Assembly: GCA_032871835.1 (NCBI GenBank)
Contig: CM065301.1
Location: forward strand, 32,000,405-32,064,404
DNA: 64,000 bases
Direction: 5' to 3'
DNA from: Dipteronia dyeriana
Lineage: Eukaryota; Streptophyta; Magnoliopsida; Sapindales; Sapindaceae
The notes beneath the pieces are model-generated. The model was not told the DNA's origin. It saw nothing but the letters and a program-made list of their open reading frames with translations, and did not search any database. The stretch's first letter is position 1. Each line of letters starts with the position of its first letter. Shown here piece after piece: positions 11,771 through 22,852 of this stretch. The position numbers and the translations under genes were made by a program.

Positions 11771-13200
11771 CGCCTTTGTAAAGGGATCCGTTAGATTTTC
11801 TGCTGACGAGATCTTGGTAACCGTCACGTGGTGATACTTCATTTCAATGTGTTTCTCTCTCTTATGAGTTCTTCGTTTTCTTGAATTAGCCACTGCTCCA
11901 CTGTTATTATAGTATATTATGATTTTCTTATTCACATTAGGAACCACTTCCTAGTCAATCAAGAATTGACAGAGCTAGATGACCTCTTTTAGTAGCTTCA
12001 CAAGCAACGACATACTCAGCTTCTATAATGGAATCAACAAAACAAGATAGCTTGATACTCCTCCATATGATTGTGCTTCCTACAAGGGTAAACACAGATC
12101 CTGATGTTGATCACTTAGAGTCAGAATCTAGCTAGAAATCAGAATCTTTATACCCAAGGAAAATTAAATCCTCTCTAGAGTATACAAGCCTATAATCTTT
12201 CATTCTCTTGAGATACTTGAAAATATGCTTGACTGTCGTCTAGTGATCAGGATCAGGTTTCATTGAAACCTACTAACTATGCCAACAACAAAACAAATAT
12301 CTAGTCTTTTACAGAGCACTGAATACATGAGACTTCCAACTATCGAGGCATATGGAACCCTACTCAAGAATTGCTCTTCATGCTCATTCTTAGGACCTTG
12401 TTCCTTAGAAAGTTTGATTCCATGTCTGAAATGTAACATATCTTTTCTGGAATCTTGCATGGAAAACCTAAACAAGATTTTATCAATGTATGAAGCTTGG
12501 GATAATGCAATCGTTCTAATCTTTCAATCACATATTACTTGGATACCAAGAATATTACTTGCTTGTCCTAAGTACTTCATATCAAGTTGTTTTGCTAACC
12601 ATTCTTTTACTGATGTCAATACACCTCCATCGTTTCTGATGGGTAGTATATCATCAATGTAAAGAACTAGGAAAACCAAATTGCTACCTTTGATCTTTTT
12701 GTATACACTGGGTTCGTCAAGGTTTTGTATATAACAAAAAACTTTTCACAACTTGATCGAACCTTATGTTCCAAGATCTAGATGCCTGCTTCAACCCATA
12801 TATGGATCTTTGCAACTTGAATATCTTTTCCTCTTAGCCCTTTTCAATGAATCCTTTTGGTTGCATCATTTAGAAATTTTTGTCAAGACTTCCATTATGG
12901 AAAGCTATCTTGACATCCATTTTCCAAATCACTAGGTATAGAGATGTCGTAATGGATAAGAATATCCTAATGGATTAAACATGGCCACATGAGAGATGGT
13001 TTCCTTATAATCGATACCTTCATTTTATATGTAACTTTAGCTACCAATCTAACTTTAATGGTTCCCACCTTTCCATCCATTCCTCTCTTCCTCTTGTATA
13101 CCCACTTGCACCCAATGGGTTTTATCCTTTTAGGCAAGTCAACAAGAGGCAAGACTTGTTTTTGAACATAGATTCAATTTGGGATTGAATTGCCTTTTTC
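11701..13200 (-). pseudogene. Reverse transcriptase and RNase H of copia A
   Basis: Minus-strand pieces. 12967-13152 is the RT N-terminus (GCKWVYKRKRGMDGKV, then RLVAK). About 12640-12670 has the active-site YIDDI. 12260-12475 is the RT-RNase H linker (PYASIVGSLMYS, DICFVVGIVSRFQ). 11762-11947 is the end of RNase H (YNNSGAVANSRKRRTHKREK, then LTDPFTKAL). The RNase H position that is usually Asp in the DNSGA motif reads Asn (YNNSGA). The middle of the RT is missing or scrambled between about 12760 and 12960. Many stops and frame changes make this a dead copy. Confidence 0.85.
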
Positions 13201-14390
13201 CTGCGGCAACAATCAACATCCTCTATGGCTTCCTTGTTTGTGTAAGGGTTATCATTGAAAGGGAGATTGTCTACTTATTCTCCTAGACCGATGTATCTCT
13301 TGATTTGTTTACTAAGCCTTCCATTACGATGAGGAATGGTAGGTTGTTGATCTTATGTTTTTTCGAAACTTACAATTGGGCTAGGTTGTGAAACCCATTA
13401 TGGAATTGTATCTCCTGAAAGCTCATTCAGGACAATTCTAGTTTTTGGTACAAAATTATTCTTATAGTTCTTTTCCAGAATTTTAGCATTTGTCGAAACA
13501 AATACTTTAAAATCTGAAGGACTATAGAAATAATATCCTTTGGTTCATTTTGTATACCCTACAAATATGCATGTTTCTGAAAGAGAATCCATCTTTTCAG
13601 TCTTTCCTTTTAACATGTGTGCAGGACATACAAATATCCTTAAGTGTTGTAAACTAGACACAACTCATACATTTTTTTTAGGAACCGACTTAGATGATAC
13701 ATCGTTTAGAATGTACATATCGGTTTGTAAAGCATATCCGCAAAAGGAATCAGAAAGCGTTGAATAACTCAACATCGACCTAATAATGTCTAAAAGAGTT
13801 ATGTTTCTCCTTTCTGCCACCCTAATTTGTTGAGGTGTACCTAGCATAAAGAACCAAAAAATTATCCCATTTTCAATAAGTTATTGCTGAAACTCACTAG
13901 ATAGATATTCTCTACCACGACCAGACCTTAAGATTTTTATGTGTTTCTTAAACTAATTTTCTACTTCAGCTTTAAATGTTTTGAACATGTCAAAAGCTTC
14001 CGACTTATGTCTCATGAGATACACATAGCCAATTCTCGAGTAATCATCCATGAAAGTGATGAAGTACTCATATCAACATCTAGCTTGAATGCTCATAAGA
14101 CCACACATATCAGTGTGTATTAATCCTAAACATTCAGTGGCTCTTGTGCCTTTGGTCGTGAATGACCTTTTGGTCATCTTACCTTCCAAACAAGATTCGC
14201 AAGTTGGTATATCATCAACCTTTAAGTCATTAAAAGGTCATTCACTAACCAATCTTTTGATCCTATCAAGGTTAATGTGACCTAGGTGCAAATACCATAT
14301 GTATGTTTCATCTTTTGATAATTTTACTCTTTTATGATTAGGTTGCATTGATTCTGTGTCTAACAAGTGATAGATATTGCAATGCAAATA
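13201..14390 (-). pseudogene. Integrase of copia A
   Basis: Minus strand. 14160-14290 encodes the zinc-binding end and the CESCLEGKMTK stretch. The region 13940-14110 reads through FITFMDDYSRIGYVYLMRHK. 13665-13847 is the core end with the active-site Glu block (GTPQQIRVAERRN) followed by a SFCGYALQTDMYILN tail. The rest (13201-13660) is the variable integrase C-terminus and linker with many stops. Cuts and joins cDNA to the chromosome in live relatives. Confidence 0.82.
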
Positions 14391-14392
14391 GA

Positions 14393-14720
14393 TTAAACCA
14401 TTTTCCAATGTACGTTTGAAACAAATTTATTTTTCCTACTAATAGTAAAACCTTTGTTAAAAGTAACTGAATATCCAAACTTATTTAAACAAGAAACTGA
14501 AATTAAATTCCACCTGAATTGAGGTACATAATAAACATCTATTAAATCTAAATGCCTACAAGAATCTAAATTAATTATAATATCTCCTACTGCACTGGTA
14601 GACACCAACACTCTGTTGCCTAAATGCAAGTTGAATTCAATCTTATTCAATCATTTCCAATATTACTTTTCACCATAAAGTAAACATTTCCCTTCGACAT
14701 GGGTTACATTCCTAGTCTCC
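14393..14720 (-). pseudogene. Protease / gag-pre-integrase region of copia A
   Basis: The 85-aa open piece 14393-14650 reads LGNRVLVSTSAVGDI, then VYYVPQFRWNLISVSCLNKFGYS. This is the C-terminal half of the copia aspartic protease with the YVP..NLISV block that precedes the integrase zinc finger. The active-site DTG part would lie near 14660-14720 but I could not read it in frame. A close but shorter relative lies at 55005-55090 in element B. Confidence 0.75.
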
Positions 14721-15419
14721 TTCATGGTAGGCCCGGATTGCTTTTTTCTTCTGTTGTTTTTTATTCTTCTAACGATTTTTAACAGCAACAACTTTACCAA
14801 CCTTATGAATCATTTGACCCTTGCCTTTCACAATAATATTTTCATGACTTTGAACATCCTGTATCAGGGCCTACAAGATGTATTCCTTATTATTCAAGGT
14901 ATAGTCCAACATGAATTGATAAAAGGAATCTGACAGTGAGTTGATAATCATGACAAATTTCATCTCACCATCTACCTCAACACAATTGAGTTCTTTAATT
15001 TTGAGATGTGCTATGACTTTCATCATGTGATCTTTCACAGCTTGTCCAGGTTTCATCCTAAGATTCATGACAGTAATCACTACCTCACTCTTTGTCATCA
15101 TGGACTTCATAGCAAACATCTCTTCCAAAGACATCAATATATCTGAAGTAGTCTTCATTCCTTCATGTTGCCTTTATAACACGTCGCTGATGGTGGCCAT
15201 AATGTAACATTTGGCCATCTCACCTAAAGTCTGCCATTGTTGATACTCATCTCCTTGCTCCTCAATAGATTCATTAGTAGGAAATGGTAGTTTAGGGGTA
15301 CACAGAACAAACTTATGTTTTTCAGCTTGCAACAACAACCCAATTTTCCTTTTCAGTGTGACATAATTATCATTAGGTAAGGTATTATCTTTTAGGATGT
15401 TGATTAGGGATGGGGTCAT
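14721..15419 (-). pseudogene. Gag of copia A (UBN2-type)
   Basis: Starts ATG at 15419 (MTPSLINILKDNTLPNDNY) and runs in two open pieces, 15174-15419 (81 aa) and 14871-15158 (95 aa), broken by a stop at 15171-15173. It shows the usual plant copia gag signs: NDNYVTLKRKI near the start, the LLQAEKHKFVL segment, EYQQWQTLGEMAKCYIMATISD, and AVKDHMMKVIAHLKIKELNC in the second piece. The zinc-knuckle part (14721-14870) is decayed. Gag builds the particle shell. Confidence 0.82.
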
Positions 15420-15601
15420 GATTTGTAAATAATAACAAAAATTATATTAGTAAACAATCACGATAAAGCACTTTCGAATATTTATCTTGAATAAAATAAA
15501 ATAATTCAATCGTAAAATTCAACGGTGATCTAACACTCATTAATGCCATGCCTCCTTTAGGAGTTCGTACCATCTACTAGTTGGACTAGATCCCACCGAA
15601 T
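15420..15601 (-). other. Leader of copia A
   Basis: 182-bp untranslated stretch between gag and the 5' LTR. The minus strand after the LTR end reads ATTCGGTGGGATCTAG, which is not the usual iMet primer site, so the priming tRNA is unclear. The same leader recurs at 55541-55717 (ATTAGGTGGGAACTAG), so this unusual sequence is a family property. Confidence 0.6.
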
Positions 15602-16189
15602 TGTTAACATAATAAACAACGTTTTTAATTTTAGCCTTGCGATTTTATTAACAAGAACTCTTGGGAGGACATTAATAAAATCACATTGAGTGTGTTACCT
15701 GGTTATTGACTTTCAATATATTCACTAGGAATATCGCTCCTTTGAGAGTAAATATCGTTTGAGTCAATTGTCTAGTCTATCATTGTAAGGAAGTATCTTA
15801 CAAAATTCCATTCATAGATACCCCATGAGGGGTTATCACATGAAACATAAAGCTCAACTAAACTTGGAGGCCATAGGTGTTCCAAAACACCTTTTTCTTT
15901 CCTAATGAGGATTTACTTAGGGATCAAGAATCCTCTCTCTACGGGGATTTACTTGGTGGCAAAGAATCCTCACTCAAAGAAGAATTCTTTTCCACACCAG
16001 GACTTCTAATCCAACTAGTTAGTGTATATAACCAATAACTAAATATTGAATATAAATGAAATTGTGACTTTATCAAAAAAATTCTAATTTGACTGATAGT
16101 CAATTAGAGTATTGATATATACCAAAAACTTCTCTATTTGACTAGATAAATAAATTCCTTTTATTTATCTACTTATCAAATAATGTATT
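15602..16189 (-). repeat. Right (5') LTR of copia A, segment 1
   Basis: Starts TGTTAACATAATAAACAACG and follows the left LTR (8361-8930) until the Tat element interrupts it. The last five bases, GTATT (16185-16189), are the left target-site copy. Confidence 0.85.
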
Positions 16190-17408
16190 TGTTAACGGGA
16201 AATTTGCTCAGGATGAGAAATTCCTATTAACACTCTCGAGACCACTACCAAGAAAGTGGTGGCCGGGGTCGGTACCTGTTATACTTGACATGTTTTTAGA
16301 GGTAAACGAGAGGCTGGATTGCAAGGATACAAATGGGAGCTTTTATTATTGATTACTTTCTTTGATGTACAGATTACTCTATCATATGCTCATAGTCTCT
16401 CTAGGATCTAGGAAGGTGGTAACTTCATGCTTGTCGAATAGTGGAAACGAAGGTGGCCGTGTTCTGAACATAGAATTTAGACCTTCCCCTTTTCTTTTCT
16501 TTTCTTCTATCTGTCGTTCTTACTCTGTTTTTTGTTTACCTCTGCTTCTTTTTTTTTGTATATTTTGTATGTCATGCTTGGCCCTATTTATATTTGGTCT
16601 AAGTAGGTTTGAATTCGCTGATATCCTGCCATGATCCTATGAATCCGTTCCCTCCTTATAGGGCGGGATCCTTTATTTAAAAGTCGTTGGCCTAGAGTAA
16701 ATAACGAAAACGATGATATTGTTAACGAAAATGAGTTTGTTTCCTTTTAGGAATCAAACTCTTGACTCACAAATAAATGAAATTAAAGATATGATCTTGT
16801 ATGCTATCGCAGCATGGCTTTTATGGAGGTCACCGAGCTAGTTGCCTGTCGTCTAAAAAAGCGAGGTAGATCTATGCTTTGACTCTGTTCTTAGAAGTTC
16901 GGGATGGATTTTACCTGATCCTTAGACATTCCTAGGAGGTAGCCGAGGTAGTGTAAATTTAGGTATGATTCCTCTTTCATGCCCAGCAAGGGCAGCAGGC
17001 TTCTGGAGAGGTTGGCGGGCTTATGTCAAAGACTACTGTTAAGCTTGTCCTTCGAAAGTCTTAACTCGGAGGAAGCCTACTTTGCTTGTTGGGCTTCTCT
17101 CGAATGTCTATTGAGCTTGGAGAACCCCTAGCTTTTACGGGGTAGTTGAGGAGCTCGACCCTAGGAACCGAGGTTCCCTGAAAGATGGCCTGGAGTTTCC
17201 CGGGTTCCAGTGTTTGTGTAGGGGCTCATCCTGGTAACACCTAGCTTGTTTTCTGATAGTTTTAAAGCTGGTCCGGTCGGCCTTCCCTGCTTCTGCGGGG
17301 TAGCTTTATGGTCCATTCGGGCTTCATGAACATCGATTATGGGCTTTGACTTGTGGCGGGTAAGTGGAAAATTTCTCTTTAACCCCTGGCCAAATTTTAC
17401 TATTAACA
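16190..17408 (-). repeat. 3' LTR of the Tat element
   Basis: Starts TGTTAACGGGAAATTTG and ends TTACTATTAACA on the plus strand; it is repeated at 27574-28812 with scattered differences. A minus-strand TATAAATAGGGC box is at 16582-16592. The open frame 16362-16634 inside is not a gene. Confidence 0.93.
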
Positions 17409-17425
17409 GAACTCCCCTCTCACTT
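17409..17425 (-). other. Polypurine tract of the Tat element
   Basis: Minus strand reads GTGAGAGGGGAGTTC directly before the 3' LTR start TGTTAATAG. Confidence 0.85.
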
Positions 17426-17647
17426 GAACACCGGAGATAGAGTTAGGGTTGGAGTCAGATTCCTTGTTTGTTTGGGAAATTTTCCCAGTATAAAAATAAT
17501 TAATGATAGCGAAATCTTCTCATTAATTACCCAATATTGAATTTGAACTAGTGTTCTCTTCGAGGAAAAAACGGCTGCAAAACGGCTCTCTCCATGACCC
17601 TAGGTGATCTTCCCGAGGATATCGTCTACATCATCACCTTTAAATTC

Positions 17648-17655
17648 TATTTAAA
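17648..17655 (+). promoter_or_regulatory. Putative TATA box of the antisense gene
   Basis: TATTTAAA lies 141 bp before the ATG at 17789. It is followed by a pyrimidine-rich leader (runs of TTTC and CTTC from 17675 to 17785), typical of plant 5' UTRs. This suggests the antisense gene has its own promoter, read opposite to the retrotransposon. Confidence 0.45.
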
Positions 17656-17788
17656 CCCAACCTTACCATCACTTCCTTCCTAATTTCTCAATTTTCAAAT
17701 TTTCAAAATTTCAAATTTCTTCTTTCTTGTTACCCTCTGCCGATTTCCCTTTATCTTTCGCTTACTTTCAAATTCTCCTCACCCATCA

Positions 17789-20321
17789 ATGTCGAATTCC
17801 TCAGATAACATCGATGCTTTGGTCGAGGGCACTGAAGGCTCTAACCTTGTCCCTCATAAACAGATGCGAGGGATTTTGAGTGATGAGGACTCCTCCCCGA
17901 TCCGCCAACGCCGTCATTCTAGCAGGAACGTCTTTATTGGCTCTGGCTTCTCGAACCAGCCCGACAACCCTATAAACTTAGTTAACGAGGATTCTGATGC
18001 TGGGGAGAGGGTCGACGCTGTTAGGAAGGTTCTGGTTACAGTATCAGAGCTTCCTTTAACGATGACCCTTCCTTTTGAGCCTAGGGTCATTCTTGATTCC
18101 ACCACTGATCCTCAGTCGATTAGTCCCCTTCGGGATAAATACGGCCTCCCTGACACCGTCTCTCTCACATACCCTTATAGAAATTATGACGTCTTTATCC
18201 CGCCCAAAGGCGTACTTCCCATTCATGTCGTAGCCTTCGAGAGCGGGATGAGGCTCCCTCTTCATCCTACCCTTCGACGGGCTCTCAACGCCCTTCAACT
18301 GGCTCCGCTCCAACTAACGCCCGGCTTCTGAAGGCACCTAGTCGGCTTCCTCATGCTATAGAGGGAGCAGTGCGAGATAAGCAGCATAACTAGAGAGCCC
18401 GGGGCAGAGGAGATTGCTTTCCTTTTCAAGATAGAGAGCCTGGCCGGGGGGTTTTTTCGAGGTCAATTTTAAGCCAAGACCAAGAACAAATTCAATTTTA
18501 TCATCCCTAGGGCTTCAAGGAAATACCCTGCTTGGAAAGAAGAGTGGGTACTAGCGGGGTATGAGCTCACAGTCTCCACTGTTTTCAGTGACAAACCCTC
18601 GTGGGATCTGGACACATTGTCCGTTGAGTCTGAGGCTGTGTTGAAAACCATTATGGTAAGAAATTATTTGAATTTAAAGTTTCCAACTGGATATCCCTTC
18701 TACCCTCGCAGGATGAACAAGTACCTGCGGATCTCCGATGCTACTCCTCGTAAGTATCTTGCTTTATCATGCTTTTGGTTTGTTAAATGGTTCAGTTCTG
18801 ATAGTGTTAACCCTTTTTTTTAACAGTGTTTGTTGTTACTCCAGCTTCTCGCGAAGCCCGGCAAGCTCGAACCCCTTCTCCTCCTTTCAGATCGTCCCCA
18901 GGAGCTTTCTCGGCTGCTACCTCACTCGTTCCTGCTCCATTGCTTCCCAGGTAAAATCCAAGATGGCTATTATTGCGTCTAGGGCGGCAAAGTCTCTAAA
19001 CCAAGGAGGGCCTGCTTCCCATGCCGCTGATAAGTCCATTTCTACCCCATCACTAGTGGTTCCTGCTTCAACTGATGTTTCCCCGATCATATCATCTCTT
19101 TCTACTGATCCAACTACCTCCATGGTAGTTCAGGTTCCCAGGGATCCCAAAGTTGGTATTCCTGAGTTCGCCCCCTCTTACCCCTACCAGCAATCGAGCT
19201 CGGCGGGTCAGGATGAGGTTCTGAATCAATTCATTGCATCCCATCCAGGTGGTGGTCTTTCTAGGATGATCTCGATGCCCATGGACATCATGGTTACCAA
19301 AGGGTCTTCCCTTCTAGCCGAGGTAATCGTCACTTTTACTTCCTCATTTAGTGGCTTGATTTATCATTTCCTAACATGAGTTCCCTTTGTAGGCCTTCAA
19401 GTTTCAAGTAGCCATGGGACATCAGGTGGCTTCTCTCTGTGACCGGGCAGCTAAGGTTGAGGCTGAGGCTGAGGTTGAACGAGCCATGGGGTTACTAGAG
19501 CGGGCTCAAACCCTCATCCAGGAGATGACCTCTAGCCAGGGGGAATGGAAACACAACTGGATGAGCTCCAGTGCGACCATGAGAGGTTGAAGCTAGCCTT
19601 TGATCAGGAAACTCTTCGGTCGAAGCGATGAGCCAGCTATCGGGATGACTGGAAGGGAGAGGCTCAAGCGTTGGATGTCGAGAACCAAGCTATACAGGTG
19701 CAAGTTGCCAAGCTCCAGGCCGAGGTGAAAGCTTCTTTCAATGAGGGGTATTTCTATGCCTCCTTTCAGGTTACGGAAGCCCTCCCCTTCCATTTGATCT
19801 TTCCAACATCACCGACTGGGACATGGATGAGGTTATGTCTCGGGCTGCAGAGATGTCTCACCCCGGAAATGATGAAGCATGCCTTTCTACTTGGAAGGAG
19901 GCAGGGAATCGGTTTGAAGTACCGGACCTGTCTCTTCCTGTTTCGACCTTCCCAAGGTCAAATCCTGGGGAATCCTGGAGGGGGGTCCAACTCAAGGAGC
20001 TAGAAGGAGGCCTTACAAAAAACCTAAAATTCTTCCATGATGCTTTTAGGAGAGGAGACAACGATGGGTGAAATTATGCCTGAGTTAGTGGCCCATCTTC
20101 TTGATGCAGCCATACCGCCCGAGGTTATGGCGGTGATTGATGAAGTTACGGAGGAGGACCCTGCTAAGCGACAGTCTATCGAAGAGCATCCCCATGAGGA
20201 GGTGGCGAAGGTGGTAGAAGCAGCCAACCAGAATGAGCCACCACCAGAAAGGGGAATAGGGGGCGAGGTTCATCCGGTGGAAGAGGAGGCTGGAGGGCAT
20301 CGAGAGGATGCAGCAGTTTGA
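17789..20321 (+). pseudogene. Antisense gene of the Tat element, 'putative gypsy type transposon' (PF04195-like) protein, spliced
   Basis: Plus-strand gene opposite to the pol genes. The first open piece (17789-18331, 180 aa) has an acidic, disordered start, then the block DKYGLPDTVSLTYPYRNYDV and GMRLPLHPTLRRALNALQLA, which I recognise as the Transposase_28 / putative gypsy-type domain of plant genomes. After a frame break at 18331 the domain goes on to about 18655 (KYPAWKEEWVLAG). GT-AG introns are visible at about 18656-18711, 18750-18826 and 19323-19392. Later exons encode an Ala/Glu-rich coiled coil (FKFQVAMGHQV to QTLIQEM, about 19393-19530) and an acidic tail (20037-20321). Its function is unknown in this family. 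Stops and frame changes (18331, about 19588, about 19780) show decay. Confidence 0.7.
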
Positions 20322-20904
20322 CTTCCATTTATTGTAGTTTTTTTTTGAATGCCCGAAAAAGGGGGTGGGCATCCCATCTTTACCTGTGCTTAACCATTCA
20401 TCATTTCATTTTTTTTTAGCCCGGAATCAGGGGTTAGGCTCGTTGTTTGCTGTAGCCTTACTAGGGAATAGGCTCCCTAATTTATTAATAAAGCTTAACT
20501 TGAGATCTGGTTCACATTTTGACTTACATGTACTTGCTTCTTTTCTGATCTCCCTCTTGGTTCAGCCTTTGTTGCAAATCGATTTAGCTTGGGAAGAATA
20601 ACAAGATAAGAACATTGCTTGAACGTGAAAGCAGACAGCTAGCTCAGGCTTTCTGACTACCAAGACTTATAGCTTAACGTCTTTAGTCGATAGTCCCTTG
20701 TTTGATCGTAGACCTGTTATAGTGAGCGATCATGCGTACAAGGAAGATTAGTAACCATTAATAACTGGGGTATTTATAGTTGAAGTAAATCGAGCCCTCC
20801 ATCCTTGAGCCCCTTCAAGAGGTTATAGCCCGAGGGAGGCATCAAGTAAAGAATTGTTTAGCCTTCTCTTAGGATAGGGACCGGGAGGGTTTCCGCGCTC
20901 TTAA
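20322..20904. other. Spacer after the antisense gene
   Basis: 583 bp with no recognisable gene. 20322-20600 is probably the 3' UTR of the antisense gene. The open frame 20365-20601 shows no family features. Confidence 0.4.
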
Positions 20905-21460
20905 ACTTGAATCGTTCTTGGTGGTGGTAGCCCGACCAAAGCATCATGAGGGCTTATCTAGTTATTTTCTGGTCTTGAAATCTTGATGGCAACTATGCTC
21001 TTACACTTAGACTTACCTTGGGGGCGGTAGCCTGACCAAGAAATCAGGAGGGCTATCTAGCTATTTTCTTGTCTTAAAATCAGAATGGCAACTATGCTCT
21101 TAAACTCAGAGCCTTCTTGGGGGTGGTAACCCGACCAAAGTATCATGAGGGCTATCTAGCTATTTCCTGGCCTTGAGATCTGGATGGCAACTATGCTCTT
21201 ACACTCAGACTCTTCTTGGGAGTGGTAGCCCGACCAAGGCATCATGAGGGCTATCTAGCTATTTCCTGGTCTTGATATCTGGATGGAAACTATGCTTTTA
21301 CACTCAGACCCTTCTTGGGGGTGGTAGCCTGACCAAGGCATCATGAGGGCTATCTAGCTATTTCCTGGTCTTGAGATCTAGATGGCAACTATGCTCTTAC
21401 ACTCAGACCCTTTTTGGCGAGGGGTAATGCCCGGCCGAGGCATCAGGAGTGGTGAGGGGG
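20905..21460. repeat. 99-bp tandem array in the Tat spacer
   Basis: Five full units and a partial one. Phase marks at 21010, 21109, 21208, 21307 and 21406 are exactly 99 bp apart. Each unit contains CCGACCAAGGCATCATGAGG, GGCTATCTAGCTATTT and GGCAACTATGCTCTTA. The third to fifth units are nearly identical, the first and last more divergent. It lies between the antisense gene and the integrase end. Tandem arrays in this spacer are known in Tat elements of other plants. Confidence 0.92.
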
Positions 21461-21644
21461 CTTCCCCGACCTACCCCTAGTCTTGAGGTAATAATATCAA
21501 ATTTCCCATGTAGACCCAAATCATTGTAGAACATAGTTGAAGATAGAGAAAATAAAAAAAACAGGCTTTATTGATATGAAGGATAAAGTACATTTTTGTC
21601 GGAGATAAAAAGAAACTAGGCGGAGGTTGCCCGCTCATGAGTCA

Positions 21645-22850
21645 TTTATTAAAGGGTAGAATTTTCTTAAGTGATCTGCATTCCAAGTATGATCGATGAG
21701 TCGGTCATTCATATCCTCGAGTTTGTAGGCCCTATTATGGATCACCATCTTTATTAGGTATGGCCCTTCCAAGTTGGACCCTAGGACCCTATCTTACCTC
21801 TTCCTGGTATTCAACGTTACTTTCCTGAGAACTAGGTCCCCTTCTTTGAAGTTTCGGGCTTTAACCCTCTTGTTGAAGTACCTGGCAATCCTGCTTTGGT
21901 AGATTGCTACCTTCTCGGCTATTCAATCTTGTTTCTCTTTCAGGAGGTCCAAGCTAGCTCGGAGCTTACTTTCATTGCTCATTAGTTTGAAATGTTGGAC
22001 TCTAAAGGAGGTCAATTTGTGCTCGATAGGTAGGACTACTTCAACCCCAAAGGCTAACGAGTAGGGTGTTTCCTCGGTAGTTGTTTTTCTAGTAGTGCGG
22101 TAAGCCCAGAGGACCTTAGGAAGCTCTTCTGCCCATCTGCCTTTCTTCTACTATAGTTTTTTCTTCAACAACTTCGTAATGGTTTTGTTCATGGATTCCA
22201 CCGGACCGTTGGTCTTGGGTGGGCTACCGAAGCAAACAGAAGGTTGATTCCTAAGCCTTCGTAAAAATATTTGAATCGGCCATTATCTAACTGTTTTTCG
22301 AGGTCAGCTATAATGACAAGAGGGGTTCCGAACCTGCAAACTATATTAGTCTTGATGAACCTTGCTGTGTTTTCTTCCTGTAATTGGGAGAGCGGTTAGG
22401 CTTTGACCTATCTTGTAAAATAGTCAATTGCTACGATAGCATACTTGGCTTGACCCGGAGCGGTAGGAAGTGGTCCAATCAAGTCGACTCCCACATAGCA
22501 AAACTGTTTGGCGAGCTAAGGGACGATAAATTCTTCGGAGGAAGGTGACTCAAATTTACGGCCTTCTAGCATGCCTCGCAAGCTTGGACCAAGCTCTTCG
22601 CGTCTTGATGGATGGTTGGCAAATAATATCCCATGGGAGAACCTGATATGCCAAAGCCTCTCTACCAATGTGGTTCCCGCATTCCCCGGAATAAACCTCT
22701 CTCAAAGCCCACTTGGCATCTTCTGGGTGTAGACATCGGAGCATGGGAAGGGATCTTCAACTCCAGCATAGATGCCCATCCACCAAACAATACCGGACCG
22801 AGAGCCTTTTGACTCTCTTAGCTTGATCAGGCTCTCCGGGTAGTTTTCCA
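21645..22850 (-). pseudogene. Integrase of the Tat element
   Basis: Minus strand. 22556-22744 holds the zinc-binding region (CGNHIGREALAYQVL). About 22470-22500 reads VDLIGPLPTA with the first catalytic Asp. About 21800-21870 reads YFNKRVKARNFKEGDLVLRKV, the C-terminal core of gypsy integrases. The end near 21650 reads TWNADHLRKFYP, the usual close of the Tat polyprotein. Several stops (for example near 22400 and 22150) and frame changes break it. I infer the domain limits from wording alone. Confidence 0.8.
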
Positions 22851-22852
22851 TC

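Noticed and set aside
12279..12662. 127-aa plus-strand frame with several Cys and Ser
   Set aside because: Shadow of the copia A reverse transcriptase on the other strand.
11688..15419. Considered whether copia A and C are one family
   Set aside because: LTR starts, ends, primer sites and orientation all differ.
16362..16634. 90-aa frame with a hydrophobic stretch, repeated at 27746-27985
   Set aside because: Both copies lie in the Tat LTRs; the hydrophobic look comes from a T-rich run in the U5 region.
20322..21460. 99-bp array considered as a CRISPR-like repeat/spacer structure
   Set aside because: Units are contiguous with no unique spacers and lie inside a plant retrotransposon.
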